Of a stretch of 16,175 nt of DNA, positions 6,745 to 14,560 are shown one piece after another. The notes under the pieces are model-generated. The model was not told where the DNA came from and made no database searches. It saw only the letters and a program-made list of their open reading frames with translations. The stretch spans positions 1-16,175 of the forward strand of contig CASEAD010000102.1 of NCBI GenBank assembly GCA_949285775.1, read 5' to 3'. The position numbers and the translations under genes are program-made. The DNA comes from an uncultured bacterium. Lineage in GTDB: Bacteria > Bacillota_I > Bacilli_A > RF39 > UBA660. Every line of letters begins with the position of its first letter. Positions within the stretch are counted from its first letter, which is position 1.

Positions 6745-7787
6745 AAGGAATAGACGTTTCTAGCTATCAAGGAACTATTAATTGGAGTAAAACCAAGAAT
6801 CAAATAGACTTTGCCATTATAAGATGTGGATACGGAGATAACATAACAAGTCAAGATGACACCAAATTCCTAGATAACATCAACGGCTGTATCGAAAATG
6901 ATATCCCATTTGCCATATACCTATACTCTTATGCCAAAAGATTAACAGGAAATGAAAGCATCCAAAGCGAAGTAGAACACTGTAAAAGATTATTAAATCA
7001 AATCCCATCAACAAAACCATTCTGTGTCTATATCGATATGGAAGATGATAGCGTTACATCTCTAGGGAAAGCAACCCTAACAAATTTCGCTATAGAGTTT
7101 TGCACCCAAATAACAAATTTAGGATATAAAGCTGGAGTATACGCTAATCAAGATTGGTTTCAGAATTACTTAGACGTTAAAACTATTTATAATAAAGATT
7201 ATTCCATTTGGTGTGCTAAATATAGTTCTAGCAAGCCTAATATTGACGCTAGTTACGATATATGGCAATATTCCAGTACCGGGACCATTAATGGTATCAA
7301 TGGTAACGTAGATATGAATGAGATGTATAACGATATTAGAAACAATTCCTCATCAAGTACTATTACCTCAAAAGAAGTAAATGTATATTACTGTGCAAAA
7401 ACTAAAAAACATGGCTGGCTACCAGAAGTAAAGAATCTAGAAGACTATGCCGGTTGGGAGAATAGCCCTATTACAGGCATTGCTATAAAAGTAGATAAAG
7501 GTAGCATAAGATATAGAGTACACATTAAAGGTGGAAGTTGGTTACCTTATGTAACAGGCTATAATATTAACGATATCAAGAATGGTTATGCTGGAGATAG
7601 CGAGAGAGAAATAGACGCTATTGAAGTATACTACTATACTCCTAATGATATAAGACCATATAAAAAAGCCAAATATAAAGTAAACAATTATCCATATCAA
7701 TATGATGATGAGAAAGTCAATGGGCAAGACGGATATGCAGGAGTATTTGGTGTAACTGCTACAAAATTCCAAATAATTATTGAATAA
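6741..7787 (+). CDS. GH25 endolysin (N-acetylmuramidase) with C-terminal wall-binding domain
   Basis: A 348-residue lysozyme of glycoside hydrolase family 25, which cuts the MurNAc-GlcNAc bond of peptidoglycan. The catalytic domain spans about residues 1-200: GIDVSSYQG at the start, FAIIRCGYG, YIDMED with Asp99 and Glu101 as the likely catalytic pair, and DIWQYSS followed by NGNVDMNEMY at the end. A Ser-rich linker (about 201-210) leads to a C-terminal region with GWLPEV and SWLPYV repeats ending in EIDAIEVYYYTP, resembling the tryptophan-centred wall-binding modules of clostridial lysins. There is no signal peptide, so release depends on the holin, whose stop overlaps this start. The start is TTG at 6741, with AAAGGAAGTG upstream. 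It looks full length. Confidence 0.9.
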   Translation: MKGIDVSSYQGTINWSKTKNQIDFAIIRCGYGDNITSQDDTKFLDNINGCIENDIPFAIYLYSYAKRLTGNESIQSEVEHCKRLLNQIPSTKPFCVYIDMEDDSVTSLGKATLTNFAIEFCTQITNLGYKAGVYANQDWFQNYLDVKTIYNKDYSIWCAKYSSSKPNIDASYDIWQYSSTGTINGINGNVDMNEMYNDIRNNSSSSTITSKEVNVYYCAKTKKHGWLPEVKNLEDYAGWENSPITGIAIKVDKGSIRYRVHIKGGSWLPYVTGYNINDIKNGYAGDSEREIDAIEVYYYTPNDIRPYKKAKYKVNNYPYQYDDEKVNGQDGYAGVFGVTATKFQIIIE

Positions 7788-7816
7788 AAGACGTGATTTA
7801 AAACTCACATCTTTTT
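7787..7816 (+). terminator. Terminator of the lysis cassette
   Basis: AAAGACGTGA and TCACATCTTT form a 10-bp stem with one mismatch and an 8-base loop, ending in five Ts. It begins at the last base of the endolysin stop codon. Confidence 0.65.
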
Positions 7817-7914
7817 GCCTTTATATAACCTTCATTTTTAATTATATTTTAATTACACTACTATTACTTATCTAAATTTTAATTATATATCATATACTAT
7901 AAAAGGTGAAAACA

Positions 7915-8151
7915 ATGAAATTAATAGATAAATTAAATAGATATTTAACTGAGACTCAATATAAAATAATAATTAAAGATAACACTGTAAATATCATAAA
8001 TTATATAGAAATAAAAGATTTTACTAGTACTAAAATAATAATAAAACACCCAAAAGGAATAACTACTATCTTAGGAACTAATCTTGTAGTATCCAAAATG
8101 CAAGATAATGAAGCCCTAATCATTGGCAATATTCAAAGTATAGAGTTATAA
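7915..8151 (+). CDS. yqfC: Sporulation protein YqfC
   Basis: A 78-residue protein of the YabP/YqfC family: short beta strands with the signature NYIEIKDFTSTKIIIKHPKGITTILGTNL and an IGNIQSIEL end. In B. subtilis yqfC-yqfD is transcribed by SigE in the mother cell and is needed for efficient spore formation; YqfC is thought to act with the membrane protein YqfD. The adjacent gene here is yqfD, which strongly supports the call. The frame is open from a GTG at 7906, but AAAGG there is spaced for the ATG at 7915, which I take as the start. I could not identify a convincing SigE promoter upstream. Confidence 0.88.
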   Translation: MKLIDKLNRYLTETQYKIIIKDNTVNIINYIEIKDFTSTKIIIKHPKGITTILGTNLVVSKMQDNEALIIGNIQSIEL

Positions 8152-8190
8152 ACCTTCAACTAAAAACATAAAATTCTATGGGTGATACTA

Positions 8191-9381
8191 ATGAAAAACA
8201 AATACTTTGAAAAATTTGATAGTATCATTAAAATAAAAATAACAGGTATTAATATAGATAATTACATAAGAAGAATAATTAAAAGAAAGATTAATATCAT
8301 AAAATTAATACCAGTATCACATAAAGAAGCTCACCTAATCCTCAAATACCAAGATTATCAAAAATTAACTAAATATAATACTATCTATAAATTATCAATA
8401 ATAGAAGAATATGGATCCATAAAAATAAAAAATAATATTAAAAAAAACACTATCCTTCTCATATTTATCCTTATATCAATATTTATTATAATAACATTAT
8501 CTAAAATAATCTTTTCTATAGATATAATTCATTCTGATAAAAAAATAAGAACCCTTATAAGTAATGAATTGAATAAATATGGAATTAAAAAATATACATT
8601 TAAAAAAAGCTATGAACAATTAGAAGAAATAGAAGACAAAATATTAGAAAACAATAAAGATAATTTAGAATGGATAGAAATAGAAGAATATGGCACTAAA
8701 TATATAGTGAGAATAGAAGAAAGAAAACTAAATACCCAAGAAGAAAAGTACCAATATCAAAGCATAATATCCACCAAAAACGCTATTATTACTGAAGTCG
8801 ATGCAATAAGTGGAGAAATTGTAAAAAACGTAAATGACTATGTAAAAAAAGGCGATACAGTAATTTCAGGATACATAACACATCCCGATAACAGCCAAAC
8901 ACCAACAATGGCTAAAGGAACAGTTTATGGCGAAGTCTGGTATACAATTAAAGTTGATTACCCCTATGTATATCAAGAAGAAACCCTAACAGGAAGAAGT
9001 AAAACAGTATATGTATTAAATTTTATAAACAAAAGAATATCATTATTTGACTTTGATAAATATAAATCCTTTAAAAGTAAAGATACCATCTTACTATCAA
9101 GTAACCTCTTAAATATTAACCTTGTAAAAGAAAAACAATACGAAGTAACAGTTATAGATGAAGTATATACAGAAGATGAAGTAATAAATAAAGCCATTGA
9201 TTATTCCAAAGAAAAATTACAAAATGAAAATCCAAACATCAAAGAAATAAAAGATGTTAAAATTCTCTCTCAACAATCAAACGATTCCACAATAACTTTA
9301 AATCTATTTATCAAAGCTATTGAAGACATTGGAAGTATTATCCCTATAGATCCAATAGATAAAAATACTGATACAGAATAA
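8191..9381 (+). CDS. yqfD: Sporulation protein YqfD
   Basis: A 396-residue protein, close to the 398 or so usual for YqfD. A cytoplasmic N-terminal domain (about 1-85) precedes one transmembrane segment (about 87-108), then a long outer domain with the family motif EWIEIEEYGTKYIVRIEER and a region containing VKKGDTVISGYI that resembles a biotinyl/lipoyl-like barrel. Family members act in the mother cell during engulfment and coat/cortex stages. It follows yqfC after 39 bases. The ribosome binding site is GGGTGAT, the downstream half of GGAGGTGAT, correctly spaced for the ATG at 8191; an in-frame GTG at 8182 overlaps it and is unlikely. In many Firmicutes phoH comes next; here parC does. Confidence 0.9.
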   Translation: MKNKYFEKFDSIIKIKITGINIDNYIRRIIKRKINIIKLIPVSHKEAHLILKYQDYQKLTKYNTIYKLSIIEEYGSIKIKNNIKKNTILLIFILISIFIIITLSKIIFSIDIIHSDKKIRTLISNELNKYGIKKYTFKKSYEQLEEIEDKILENNKDNLEWIEIEEYGTKYIVRIEERKLNTQEEKYQYQSIISTKNAIITEVDAISGEIVKNVNDYVKKGDTVISGYITHPDNSQTPTMAKGTVYGEVWYTIKVDYPYVYQEETLTGRSKTVYVLNFINKRISLFDFDKYKSFKSKDTILLSSNLLNINLVKEKQYEVTVIDEVYTEDEVINKAIDYSKEKLQNENPNIKEIKDVKILSQQSNDSTITLNLFIKAIEDIGSIIPIDPIDKNTDTE

Positions 9382-9445
9382 ATACCAAATAGCTAACAAA
9401 CACCCATAATATAAGGATTATTAAAAAAAATATCATCTTTATAAC

Positions 9446-9474
9446 TTGTTTTATTAAAAAAAATATGATAAACT
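9446..9474 (+). promoter_or_regulatory. Possible promoter for parC
   Basis: TTGTTT (9446-9451), 17 bases, then TAAACT (9469-9474) with TG before it. The predicted transcript would start only about 10 bases before the ATG, almost at the ribosome binding site, so confidence is limited. Confidence 0.35.
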
Positions 9475-9490
9475 GAAAATGGTGATAAAG

Positions 9491-12034
9491 ATGGAAAACA
9501 TAACAAAAAAGATATACGACTATTCACTAGAAGAAATAATGGGGGATAGATTTGGTAAATACTCTAAATATATAATTCAAGATAGAGCCATCCCTGACGT
9601 AAGAGATGGCCTTAAACCAGTTCAAAGAAGAATATTATTTTCAATGTATAAAGAAAAAAATACCTTTGATAAACCATATAAAAAATCAGCCCGTGCTGTC
9701 GGAGATGTAATGGGTAAATATCACCCCCATGGAGATTCTTCTATTTATGATGCAATTGTCAGAATGAGCCAAAACTGGAAAATGAAAGAACCATTTATTG
9801 ATATGCAAGGTAATAACGGATCAATTGATGGTGATGGACCAGCTGCATCCCGTTATACAGAAGCAAGACTATCTAAAATTGCCAGTGTAATGCTAAAAGA
9901 TATTGATAGAGATACAGTAACAATGGCCCCTAACTATGATGATACACTCTTAGAACCAACCGTATTACCAAGTAGATTTCCTAACCTCTTAGTAAATGGT
10001 AGTACCGGTATATCAGCAGGTTATGCAACTAATATTCCACCACATAACCTAAAAGAAGTAATAGATGCCACCATATTTAGAATAGATAACCCTAACTGTC
10101 GCTTAGAAACAATAATGAACTTCATAAAAGGACCAGACTTACCCACAGGCGCTATTATTGAAGGGATAGATGGTATTAGAGCAGCCTACGAAACAGGTCG
10201 TGGAAAAATAATTATAAAATCTAAAGCTAGAATTGAAAAAAACAAAATAATTATTAATGAGATACCTTACGAAGTTAATAAAGCTCAATTAGTAAGAAAA
10301 ATGGATGAAATAAGAATTGATAAAAAAATAGATGGTATAGCAGAAGTAAGAGATGAATCTGATAAAGACGGACTTCAAATAACAGTAGATTTAAAAAAAG
10401 AAGCTGATGCTCAAACCATTCTAAATTATTTCTATAAAAATACGGAATTACAAGTATCATATAATTTTAATATGGTAGTAATATCAAATAGACGTCCCAT
10501 GTTATTAGGACTATTAGGAATATTAGATGCTTATATAGCGCATCAAAGAGAAGTAATAAAAAGAAGAAGTGAATTTGATCTAAAACATGCTAAAGCTAGA
10601 TATCATATAGTAGAAGGACTAATTAAAGCTATATCTATCTTAGATGAAGTAATAAAAACCATCCGCTCTTCTAAAAACAAACAAAACGCTATCGAAAATT
10701 TAGTTAAAGAATACGACTTCACTGAAAAGCAAGCTGATGCTATCGTAACCTTACAATTATATCGCTTAACTAACACCGATATAATAGAATTACAAAACGA
10801 ACAAGCAAATTTGGAAAAAATAATGCAAGAGTTAGAAGAAATTTTAAACAGTTCTGAAAAACTAGATAAAGTAATAAAAGACGAATTAAAACAAATCAAA
10901 AAAGACTACGGATCTGACAGATTAACAGAAATAAAAGAAGAAATATCCGAACTAAAAATAGACACAACAAGCATGCTACCAAAAGAAGATGTCGTTGTCG
11001 TCGTAACTAATGAAGGATATATAAAAAGAACATCCCAAAGAAGCTTCTCTTCTTCTAATATTGAAGACTTAACTTTAAAAGAAAACGATTACATAATAGG
11101 AATGTATAACATGAATACAATGGATACCTTACTAGTATTTACTAACCTAGGAAATTACTTATATATTCCTGTCTATGAATTACCCGATCTAAAGTGGAAA
11201 GATATGGGTAAACATATGTCAAATATTGTTAATGTAAACCCAGACGAATATGTAATAAATGCCATGCCAGTATATGACTTTGATGCTAATATTTATATTA
11301 CATCATTCTCTAAAAATGGTATGGTAAAAAGAACCAAGCTAAATGAATTCAAGGTACAAAGATATTCAAAATCATTAACTATGATGAAATTAAAAGACAA
11401 AGATGAAGTAATAGATGTATCGTATTCTACAGATAATAATATCTTAATAGTAACTAAAAAAGGTTATGGATTATGGTATAACACTAACGAAGTAAACCCC
11501 GTAGGCATTAGAGCAGCCGGAGTTAAAGCCATTAACTTAAGAGATGATGAAGTAGCAAGTGCTACCATATTTAACAAAAACAACGAATTCATTACTATTA
11601 TTACAGATAAAGGCAATGCCAAAAGAATAAGATTTACTGAAATAGAACCAGGAACCCGCGGTAATAGAGGCCTACTATTTATGAAAGAAATAAAAAGCAA
11701 TCCAAGTAAAATAGTAAAAGCCTTTGTTACTAACCCTAAAAAAACAGTAAAACTAGTAACAAATAATAATACTATAGATATAAAAATAACTGAAATCCCA
11801 ATTATGGATAGATACAGTAACGGATCATCTATTACCAAAAATAAAATAAAAGATGCATACTTAGAAACAACTCTCGTAAGTAAAGATGATTTTCAAAATA
11901 AAGAATACATTCCCGATCCCAAACCCCAACAACAAGAACTAAACTTCGATATGCTAAACAAAGCTTCATTAAAAGAAATAGATGATAGAATGGTAATTAT
12001 AAATAATTTCTTAGATAATATAGAGAAGGAATAA
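9491..12034 (+). CDS. parC: DNA topoisomerase IV subunit A (ParC)
   Basis: An 847-residue type IIA topoisomerase A subunit; with ParE it decatenates daughter chromosomes using ATP. The N-terminal breakage-reunion domain is clear: GDRFGKYSKYIIQDRAIPDV, the HPHGDSSIYD segment, and ASRYTEARLS with Tyr122 as the DNA-linking residue. The tower and coiled-coil region runs to about 480, then a beta-pinwheel begins at VVVVVTNEGYIKRTS. The GyrA box (QRRGGKG) expected in the first pinwheel blade is missing, which favours ParC over GyrA. In the quinolone-resistance region the first key position is Ser83 (wild type) and the second is Asp87 where S. aureus has Glu. GGTGAT is correctly spaced for the ATG at 9491 rather than the ATG at 9479. 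parE is not adjacent; the neighbour upstream is yqfD. Confidence 0.92.
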   Translation: MENITKKIYDYSLEEIMGDRFGKYSKYIIQDRAIPDVRDGLKPVQRRILFSMYKEKNTFDKPYKKSARAVGDVMGKYHPHGDSSIYDAIVRMSQNWKMKEPFIDMQGNNGSIDGDGPAASRYTEARLSKIASVMLKDIDRDTVTMAPNYDDTLLEPTVLPSRFPNLLVNGSTGISAGYATNIPPHNLKEVIDATIFRIDNPNCRLETIMNFIKGPDLPTGAIIEGIDGIRAAYETGRGKIIIKSKARIEKNKIIINEIPYEVNKAQLVRKMDEIRIDKKIDGIAEVRDESDKDGLQITVDLKKEADAQTILNYFYKNTELQVSYNFNMVVISNRRPMLLGLLGILDAYIAHQREVIKRRSEFDLKHAKARYHIVEGLIKAISILDEVIKTIRSSKNKQNAIENLVKEYDFTEKQADAIVTLQLYRLTNTDIIELQNEQANLEKIMQELEEILNSSEKLDKVIKDELKQIKKDYGSDRLTEIKEEISELKIDTTSMLPKEDVVVVVTNEGYIKRTSQRSFSSSNIEDLTLKENDYIIGMYNMNTMDTLLVFTNLGNYLYIPVYELPDLKWKDMGKHMSNIVNVNPDEYVINAMPVYDFDANIYITSFSKNGMVKRTKLNEFKVQRYSKSLTMMKLKDKDEVIDVSYSTDNNILIVTKKGYGLWYNTNEVNPVGIRAAGVKAINLRDDEVASATIFNKNNEFITIITDKGNAKRIRFTEIEPGTRGNRGLLFMKEIKSNPSKIVKAFVTNPKKTVKLVTNNNTIDIKITEIPIMDRYSNGSSITKNKIKDAYLETTLVSKDDFQNKEYIPDPKPQQQELNFDMLNKASLKEIDDRMVIINNFLDNIEKE

Positions 12035-12064
12035 CAAATTCTTTCTTTTTCTTTTATAAAAAAC

Positions 12065-12099
12065 ATAGTATTTTAATTAACAATATGATAAAATACTAT
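12065..12099. promoter_or_regulatory. 11-bp inverted repeat around a promoter, possible operator
   Basis: ATAGTATTTTA (12065-12075) and TAAAATACTAT (12089-12099) are perfect inverted copies with a 13-base centre. The -35 hexamer lies in the centre and the -10 begins at the base after the right arm, so a bound dimer would cover the promoter. The arms are nearly pure A/T, so a chance occurrence in this genome is quite possible. Confidence 0.45.
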
Positions 12100-12105
12100 T
12101 ATACG
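12077..12105 (+). promoter_or_regulatory. Promoter of the dockerin/cohesin/deacetylase operon
   Basis: TTAACA (12077-12082) and TATACG (12100-12105) with a 17-base spacer. The ribosome binding sequence GAGG and GTGAT follow, then the ATG at 12120. Confidence 0.55.
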
Positions 12106-12119
12106 AGGCAGTGATAAAT

Positions 12120-13604
12120 ATGTTAAAAAATAAAATATCAATATTTTTACCAATTCTAACAATTATAATAACATCAATATTAACATTCAATATCCTATCA
12201 ACTTTTTCCCTAACAGACTACACCCTAGAAAGCCCAATATATCTAATAGAAAATAACTATATCAAAAACATATCTCCTAAAACTAACATCAACACTTTTT
12301 ATCAATACTTTGATACCTTCAATTGCCAAATAAAAGTAGTAGATAAAAATAATAAAGAAATAACAAACGGATATATATATACCGGTAGTATAACTCAAGT
12401 CTATAATAATAACAAGCTAATAACATCTTATACCAATATAGTAAAAGGTGATATAAATAATGATGGTTTAGTAGATAAAAAAGATATAAATACCATATCA
12501 TCAAATATTATTGAAAATAAAACAATAGAAGATCACTACTTACAAGCGGTAGATATAAATAACGATAACACCATAAGAGCTAATGACATAGCACTACTAA
12601 ATTACTATCTAAATAAAAAATATGAAAACCTCTCTCTTAACATAAATAACCAAACTCTAATGACAGGAGAAACAGTAAGAATTATTCCAACAATCTCTCC
12701 CAATATCATATTAAACCAAAACCTAACATGGACAAGTTCCAACGAAAAAGTGGCAACCGTAAATAACGCTGGCTTAGTAACTGCAAAAGTTGAAGGTACA
12801 GCAATAATAACCGCTACTACTGAAGATAATTCCCTACAAGAAAAAGTTACCATAACGGTAGATAACACCATCGTATTATCATCTAATAGTGGAAGAATAT
12901 ATATTAACGGAGAAGATGTAAAAGTCTATATCAAAGCCATCGATTATAGTGATTTAACTTGTTCATCATCAGATGAAACCTTAGCAACCTGTACCATAGA
13001 AGACAAATACCTAATAATATCTCTACCAAATACCACTAGAGAGTCAACATCCCCAACTATAACAGTTTCTAGCACCAAATACGGATCCGCTTCTTATGTT
13101 GTAAATATATTTAGAACCTATTTAAACCTATTTCCAACTGAAGCCTGTATACCTATTAATACTACCGGATCAGGAATAATAAGCAGTATGAATGCAGGAA
13201 CGCTAACATTTGAAATAAGTAATACCAACATCATAAAAGAATCATATAAAAATGCTAATCGCTTCTATATTAGAACAGGCAATACCGCGGGCGATGCTAC
13301 TATAACCATAACAGAATCAAACGGTCATACCCAAAAAACTTTCAAAGCAATAGTATATAATCTAGGATTTACTCAAATAGGATCATTTGGCAAAGTAGGA
13401 GGAGAAAATATTGAAACCCAAATAATAGCAGAAAATACAGGTAACCTAACTTGCAAATCTGAAAATGAGGAAATAGCAACCTGTACCATAGAAGATCACA
13501 CCCTAATAATAAAACCAATAAATAAAGGAGAAGTAAATATAACCGTAGCAGAAGATAAATGTAACGCCCAAAAAGACTTCTTAGTAGTAATAGAAGGAGA
13601 ATAA
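12120..13604 (+). CDS. Exported dockerin and Ig-like (BIG2) domain protein
   Basis: A 494-residue protein with an N-terminal hydrophobic segment (about 6-28) that is a signal peptide or anchor, then a small globular region. Residues 109-165 form a type I dockerin: two calcium-loop repeats, KGDINNDGLVDKKDINTI and AVDINNDNTIRANDIALL, with Asp/Asn at the binding positions. A BIG2 domain follows (about 170-247, with LTWTSSNEKVATVNNAGLVT). Beyond it are three further Ig-like segments; two carry a near-repeated motif, DLTCSSSDETLATCTIED and NLTCKSENEEIATCTIED, with paired cysteines likely to form a disulfide across the sheet. No enzyme domain is visible, so it looks structural or adhesive. The next gene, 2 bases downstream, encodes a cohesin-like protein, the expected partner of the dockerin. 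The ATG at 12120 is preferred over the in-frame GTG at 12111. Confidence 0.82.
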   Translation: MLKNKISIFLPILTIIITSILTFNILSTFSLTDYTLESPIYLIENNYIKNISPKTNINTFYQYFDTFNCQIKVVDKNNKEITNGYIYTGSITQVYNNNKLITSYTNIVKGDINNDGLVDKKDINTISSNIIENKTIEDHYLQAVDINNDNTIRANDIALLNYYLNKKYENLSLNINNQTLMTGETVRIIPTISPNIILNQNLTWTSSNEKVATVNNAGLVTAKVEGTAIITATTEDNSLQEKVTITVDNTIVLSSNSGRIYINGEDVKVYIKAIDYSDLTCSSSDETLATCTIEDKYLIISLPNTTRESTSPTITVSSTKYGSASYVVNIFRTYLNLFPTEACIPINTTGSGIISSMNAGTLTFEISNTNIIKESYKNANRFYIRTGNTAGDATITITESNGHTQKTFKAIVYNLGFTQIGSFGKVGGENIETQIIAENTGNLTCKSENEEIATCTIEDHTLIIKPINKGEVNITVAEDKCNAQKDFLVVIEGE

Positions 13605-13606
13605 AA

Positions 13607-14515
13607 ATGAAACAAATATTTAAAATAATAACACTATTATTAATAATAACCCCCCTCAAATCCAAAGCCCTAGAACTAAACCTAAACTGTCCCAAAGAAG
13701 CATATCCAAATGAGACAATCAATTGTGTCCTAACCTATGAAAACGAAATAACCTTAAATACACTCATAATAAAATATACTTTACCCAAAGAAATAACTTA
13801 TCAAGACCTAATACTAAATTCAAATTGGGAATCATATTACCAAAGTAATAAAGGCACTGTCTTAGGAAGTAATACCACCACTAATAATACCATTACTACA
13901 TTAACCCTAAAAATATCTAAAAATATAGAAACCAATAAAGAATATACCATATCCCTAACAAATATAGATGCCTCAGATACAAATTTCAACTCCTTAACTA
14001 CAGAAGATATAACTACTACTATTAAAATTATTCCAACCCCTTCACCAACTACCGAAAGCACCACCCAAGAAAATAATCAAATCCCAACCCCAACAGAAGA
14101 AAAAGAAGAAATACTAGATAACGACTCCAAACTAAAAAGCATAACCTTATCCTATGGCAAAATCAACTTTGACCCCAATACCTTCGAATATAAAATAACC
14201 GTTCCTAACAGTGTAACTAACATAACAATAGAAGCCATACCTAACTCAGATAAATCTACCATCACCATCGACAAACCAATAGAATTAATAGAAGGTAACA
14301 ACAAAATAACCATAACCGTAGAAGCCGAAGATAAAACCACATCAAAATATATCATCATAATTAATAGAGAAATATTCCCATCAAACATAGAAACAACTCC
14401 CACCAACAGCAAAACACTAAACATTGACCTAAAATACCTAATACCAATCATCATCATATTATTATTAATTATCATAATCTTAATAATAAAAACAATTAAT
14501 AATAAAAATAAATGA
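13607..14515 (+). CDS. Membrane-anchored cohesin-like and cadherin-like domain protein
   Basis: A 302-residue surface protein. Residues 1-21 are a signal peptide with a KSKA cleavage region. Residues 22-141 form a beta-rich domain with the cohesin pattern: a strand with NCPKEAYPNETINC (two cysteines), a YTLPKEITYQ strand, NSNWESYY, then TLTLKISK and SLTNIDASDTNFNSL near the end. A Thr/Pro-rich linker covers 142-172. Residues 173-254 match the cadherin-like beta-sandwich domain (LKSITLSYGKINFDPNTFEY, TVPNSVTNITI, EGNNKITITVEA and a YIIIINR end). One C-terminal membrane helix (277-295) with a basic tail holds it in the membrane. It starts 2 bases after the dockerin gene, so the two are co-translated and plausibly bind each other. 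The cohesin call is by pattern, not alignment. It ends with TGA. Confidence 0.75.
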   Translation: MKQIFKIITLLLIITPLKSKALELNLNCPKEAYPNETINCVLTYENEITLNTLIIKYTLPKEITYQDLILNSNWESYYQSNKGTVLGSNTTTNNTITTLTLKISKNIETNKEYTISLTNIDASDTNFNSLTTEDITTTIKIIPTPSPTTESTTQENNQIPTPTEEKEEILDNDSKLKSITLSYGKINFDPNTFEYKITVPNSVTNITIEAIPNSDKSTITIDKPIELIEGNNKITITVEAEDKTTSKYIIIINREIFPSNIETTPTNSKTLNIDLKYLIPIIIILLLIIIILIIKTINNKNK

Positions 14516-14560
14516 TTATTTTATAAAATACCGTAAATAATAAAAGTAGGTGGATACAAA

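Larger units (their letters stand above)
6209..7816. mobile_element. Prophage remnant at tRNA-Gln (integrase fragment, holin, endolysin)
   Basis: Directly after the tRNA-Gln 3' end come a 40-codon integrase C-terminus on the minus strand and an intact holin-endolysin cassette on the plus strand. Integrase next to a tRNA 3' end is the usual arrangement for tyrosine-recombinase elements. No head, tail, replication or repressor genes are left, and I found no second copy of the tRNA 3' end within the window to mark the far attachment site. The right boundary is therefore set only by the terminator after the endolysin. Confidence 0.7.

Noticed and set aside
7881..7900. CATATACTAT upstream of yqfC as a SigE -10
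   Set aside because: The match is partial, the -35 is not distinct in this AT-rich stretch, and the start would fall almost at the ribosome binding site.
11464..11838. Long open frame on the minus strand opposite parC (also others inside parC and the surface operon)
   Set aside because: It has no ribosome binding site and hydrophobic low-complexity content, and it lies opposite a clearly conserved gene; it is a by-product of biased codon use.
9491..12034. GyrA instead of ParC
   Set aside because: The GyrA box is missing from the first C-terminal blade and the N-terminal sequence follows Firmicute ParC more closely.
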